From NCBI RefSeq assembly GCF_002160055.1, contig NZ_NFJV01000008.1, positions 1 through 64,000 of the forward strand: a stretch of DNA of 64,000 nt. Reading direction: 5' to 3'. The notes below the pieces were generated by a model. It ran no database searches. It had not been told where the DNA came from and worked only from the letters and a program-made list of their open reading frames with translations. The translations under genes were made by a program, and so were the position numbers. The number at the start of each line of letters is the position of its first letter. The first letter of the stretch is position 1. Positions 62,608 to 64,000 of this stretch are shown piece by piece. The DNA is from Mediterranea sp. An20. Its GTDB lineage: Bacteria; Bacteroidota; Bacteroidia; Bacteroidales; Bacteroidaceae.

Positions 62608-63648
62608 ATGGAGTTCTCTGCCAAACAAATAGCCGAATATATCCACGGGGAAATCGTGGGAGATGAGCAGGCCAAGGTGCATACCTTTGCCAAGATAGAA
62701 GAAGGCGTGCCCGGCGCGCTTACCTTCCTTGCCAATCCCAAATATACACCTTATATATATGATACCCAGGCTAGCATCGTGCTGGTAAACAGAGATTTCG
62801 TGCCCGAACACGAAGTAAAGGCCACCCTCATCCGGGTGGACAACGCCTACGACTGTCTCGCCCGCCTGCTCACCCTCTACGAACAGAGCAAGCCGAAGAA
62901 AACGGGCATTGACCGGCTGGCTTTCATAGCTCCTACCGCACAGGTGGGCAAAGATGTGTGGATTGCTCCCTTTGCCTACGTAGGCGAAAACGCTGTGATA
63001 GGCGACCGTACCGTCATACACCCACACGCCACCATCGGCGATGGCGCACACGTGGGCAATGACTGCGTACTCTATGCCGGAGCCACTGTCTACCACGACT
63101 GCCGCGTGGGCAACCGCTGTATCTTGCATGCAGGCAGCGTTGTCGGCGCCGACGGCTTCGGCTTCGCCCCCACCCCCCAAGGCTACGAGAAAATACCACA
63201 GATAGGTATCGCCGTGCTCGAAGATGATGTGGAAATCGGTGCCAATACCTGTATCGACCGCGCCACTATGGGAGCCACCATCGTGCACCACGGAGCCAAA
63301 ATCGACAATCTGGTGCAGGTGGCACACAACGACGAAATAGGAGCACACACCGTCATGGCCGCACAAGTGGGCATTGCAGGCTCTACAAAGGTGGGCGAAT
63401 GGTGTATGTTCGGCGGACAAACGGGCATTGCAGGACATATCCACATCGGCGACCGGGTGGTGTTCGGCGCACAATCGGGAGTGCCCAGCAGCGTGAAAAG
63501 CGACCAGCGCCTCATCGGCACCCCGCCTATGGAAGAAAAGCCTTACTTCAAGTCGCAGGCAATCTTCCGCAAACTGCCCGACATGTACTTCGAACTAAAT
63601 GCCCTGCGCAAAGAACTGAACGAACTAAAGAAACAATTAAATAAGTAA
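62608..63648 (+). CDS. lpxD: UDP-3-O-acylglucosamine N-acyltransferase LpxD
   Basis: 346 residues. N-terminal uridine-binding domain (1-100), then a left-handed parallel beta-helix of hexapeptide repeats ([40 protein letters not shown]) with catalytic His in [17 protein letters not shown]. It adds the second 3-hydroxyacyl chain in lipid A synthesis in the cytoplasm. The C terminus is a helical arm ([15 protein letters not shown]). It is followed by lpxC after 3 bases. Confidence 0.96.
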   Translation: MEFSAKQIAEYIHGEIVGDEQAKVHTFAKIEEGVPGALTFLANPKYTPYIYDTQASIVLVNRDFVPEHEVKATLIRVDNAYDCLARLLTLYEQSKPKKTGIDRLAFIAPTAQVGKDVWIAPFAYVGENAVIGDRTVIHPHATIGDGAHVGNDCVLYAGATVYHDCRVGNRCILHAGSVVGADGFGFAPTPQGYEKIPQIGIAVLEDDVEIGANTCIDRATMGATIVHHGAKIDNLVQVAHNDEIGAHTVMAAQVGIAGSTKVGEWCMFGGQTGIAGHIHIGDRVVFGAQSGVPSSVKSDQRLIGTPPMEEKPYFKSQAIFRKLPDMYFELNALRKELNELKKQLNK

Positions 63649-63651
63649 CCG

Positions 63652-64000
63652 ATGTTGAAACAAAAGACTCTGAAAGATAGTTTTTCACTCAGCGGCAAAG
63701 GTCTGCACACGGGCCTCAGCCTTACTGTCACTTTCAACCCCGCACCGGAGAACCACGGCTACAAAATCCAGCGAACAGACCTCGAAGGACAACCCCTCAT
63801 CGATGCTATCGCTGACAACGTGGTGGAGACAACCCGCGGAACGGTACTCGCCCAAAATGGCGTGAAAGTAAGCACCGTAGAACACGCACTGGCCGCACTC
63901 TACGCCTTGGGCATCGACAACTGCCTCATCCGGGTGGACGGTCCCGAAGTACCCATACTCGACGGCAGCGCGCAATACTACGTCAACGAAATAGAACGCG
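63652..64000 (+). CDS. lpxC: UDP-3-O-acyl-GlcNAc deacetylase LpxC (start; runs off the edge)
   Basis: 116 codons visible, MLKQKTLKDSFSLSGKGLHTGLSLTVTFNP to the window end. SGKGLHTG and VSTVEHALAALYALGIDNC (His79-like zinc ligand in EH) are diagnostic of LpxC, the committed step of lipid A synthesis. In Bacteroidetes this gene is often fused to fabZ; the fusion cannot be checked here. Directly follows lpxD in the same operon. Confidence 0.95.
   Translation, partial: MLKQKTLKDSFSLSGKGLHTGLSLTVTFNPAPENHGYKIQRTDLEGQPLIDAIADNVVETTRGTVLAQNGVKVSTVEHALAALYALGIDNCLIRVDGPEVPILDGSAQYYVNEIER

Noticed and set aside
62593..63474. A 293-codon frame opposite lpxD
   Set aside because: Antisense of hexapeptide repeats, which keeps frames open by composition.
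1..64000. tRNA or ribosomal RNA genes
   Set aside because: I looked for T-arm and anticodon patterns and rRNA words and found none; RNase P RNA is the only clear RNA gene.

Overview
This 64 kb window reads as ordinary chromosome of a Bacteroides-type gut bacterium. The signs are: many upstream regions with the Bacteroides -7 box TAnnTTTG (sometimes with TTTG about 20 bases further up), a bacterial type A RNase P RNA, DUF4492-CydA-CydB, an UpxY antiterminator, a BtuB-BtuG-type cobalamin locus, LytS/LytTR signalling, DUF3810, DUF1573, DUF4369 and DUF4250 proteins, and LpxD followed by LpxC. I do not assign a species. No tRNA, CRISPR array, prophage or complete insertion sequence was recognised.

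Layout. 0-5.8 kb: a shortened DUF362 protein, a possible MITE-like inverted repeat, an Hsp20 chaperone with a sigma-54-type promoter, an M23 peptidase, a metallophosphoesterase and an MscS channel. 5.8-11.4 kb: a DUF4435 TOPRIM protein and an AAA ATPase, separated by an opposite-strand beta-propeller lipoprotein; then MeaB and a DUF1573 protein. 11.7-17.2 kb: an envelope cluster (OmpA-like, DUF4369 lipoprotein, beta-barrel, coiled-coil lipoprotein) and an AraC regulator. 18-25 kb: valS with three in-frame palindromic insertions, a MarR regulator coupled to a CoA-disulfide-reductase/rhodanese/TusA/DsrE fusion, and DUF3810. 25-34.5 kb: rnpB, a YihY protein, a 5'-nucleotidase, a 1314-residue Schlafen-AlbA_2 protein and a glycine-zipper OmpA lipoprotein. 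34.5-45.2 kb: cytochrome bd oxidase, a TolC/MacA/MacB efflux operon, a large 7-bp minisatellite, and a LytS/LytTR pair. 45.2-52.1 kb: an Rpn nuclease, a peptidase fragment, an OmpA protein, and a short polysaccharide locus (glycosylphosphotransferase with an in-frame stop, glycosyltransferase with a frameshift, membrane-anchored AraC, UpxY). 52.6-58.5 kb: DUF4250 and a cobalamin-riboswitch operon (BtuB, BtuG, BtuF, BtuC). 58.6-64 kb: a Bcr/CflA exporter divergent from an AraC regulator, an HD hydrolase with a structured leader, lpxD and the start of lpxC.

The most unusual signals are repeats and defence-like genes. At least seven intergenic stretches hold arrays with the same 22-bp period and a shared TAAG(A/C)AGCAG-like core. 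The valS gene carries three copies of a GC-rich palindrome translated in frame. The AAA ATPase plus TOPRIM pair resembles PARIS-type defence in composition but is split and embedded in core genes. The large Schlafen-domain protein stands alone. The polysaccharide locus looks to be decaying or switched off. Coordinates, motifs and repeat periods were read directly; functions rest on family knowledge; defence roles and ages of events are inference.
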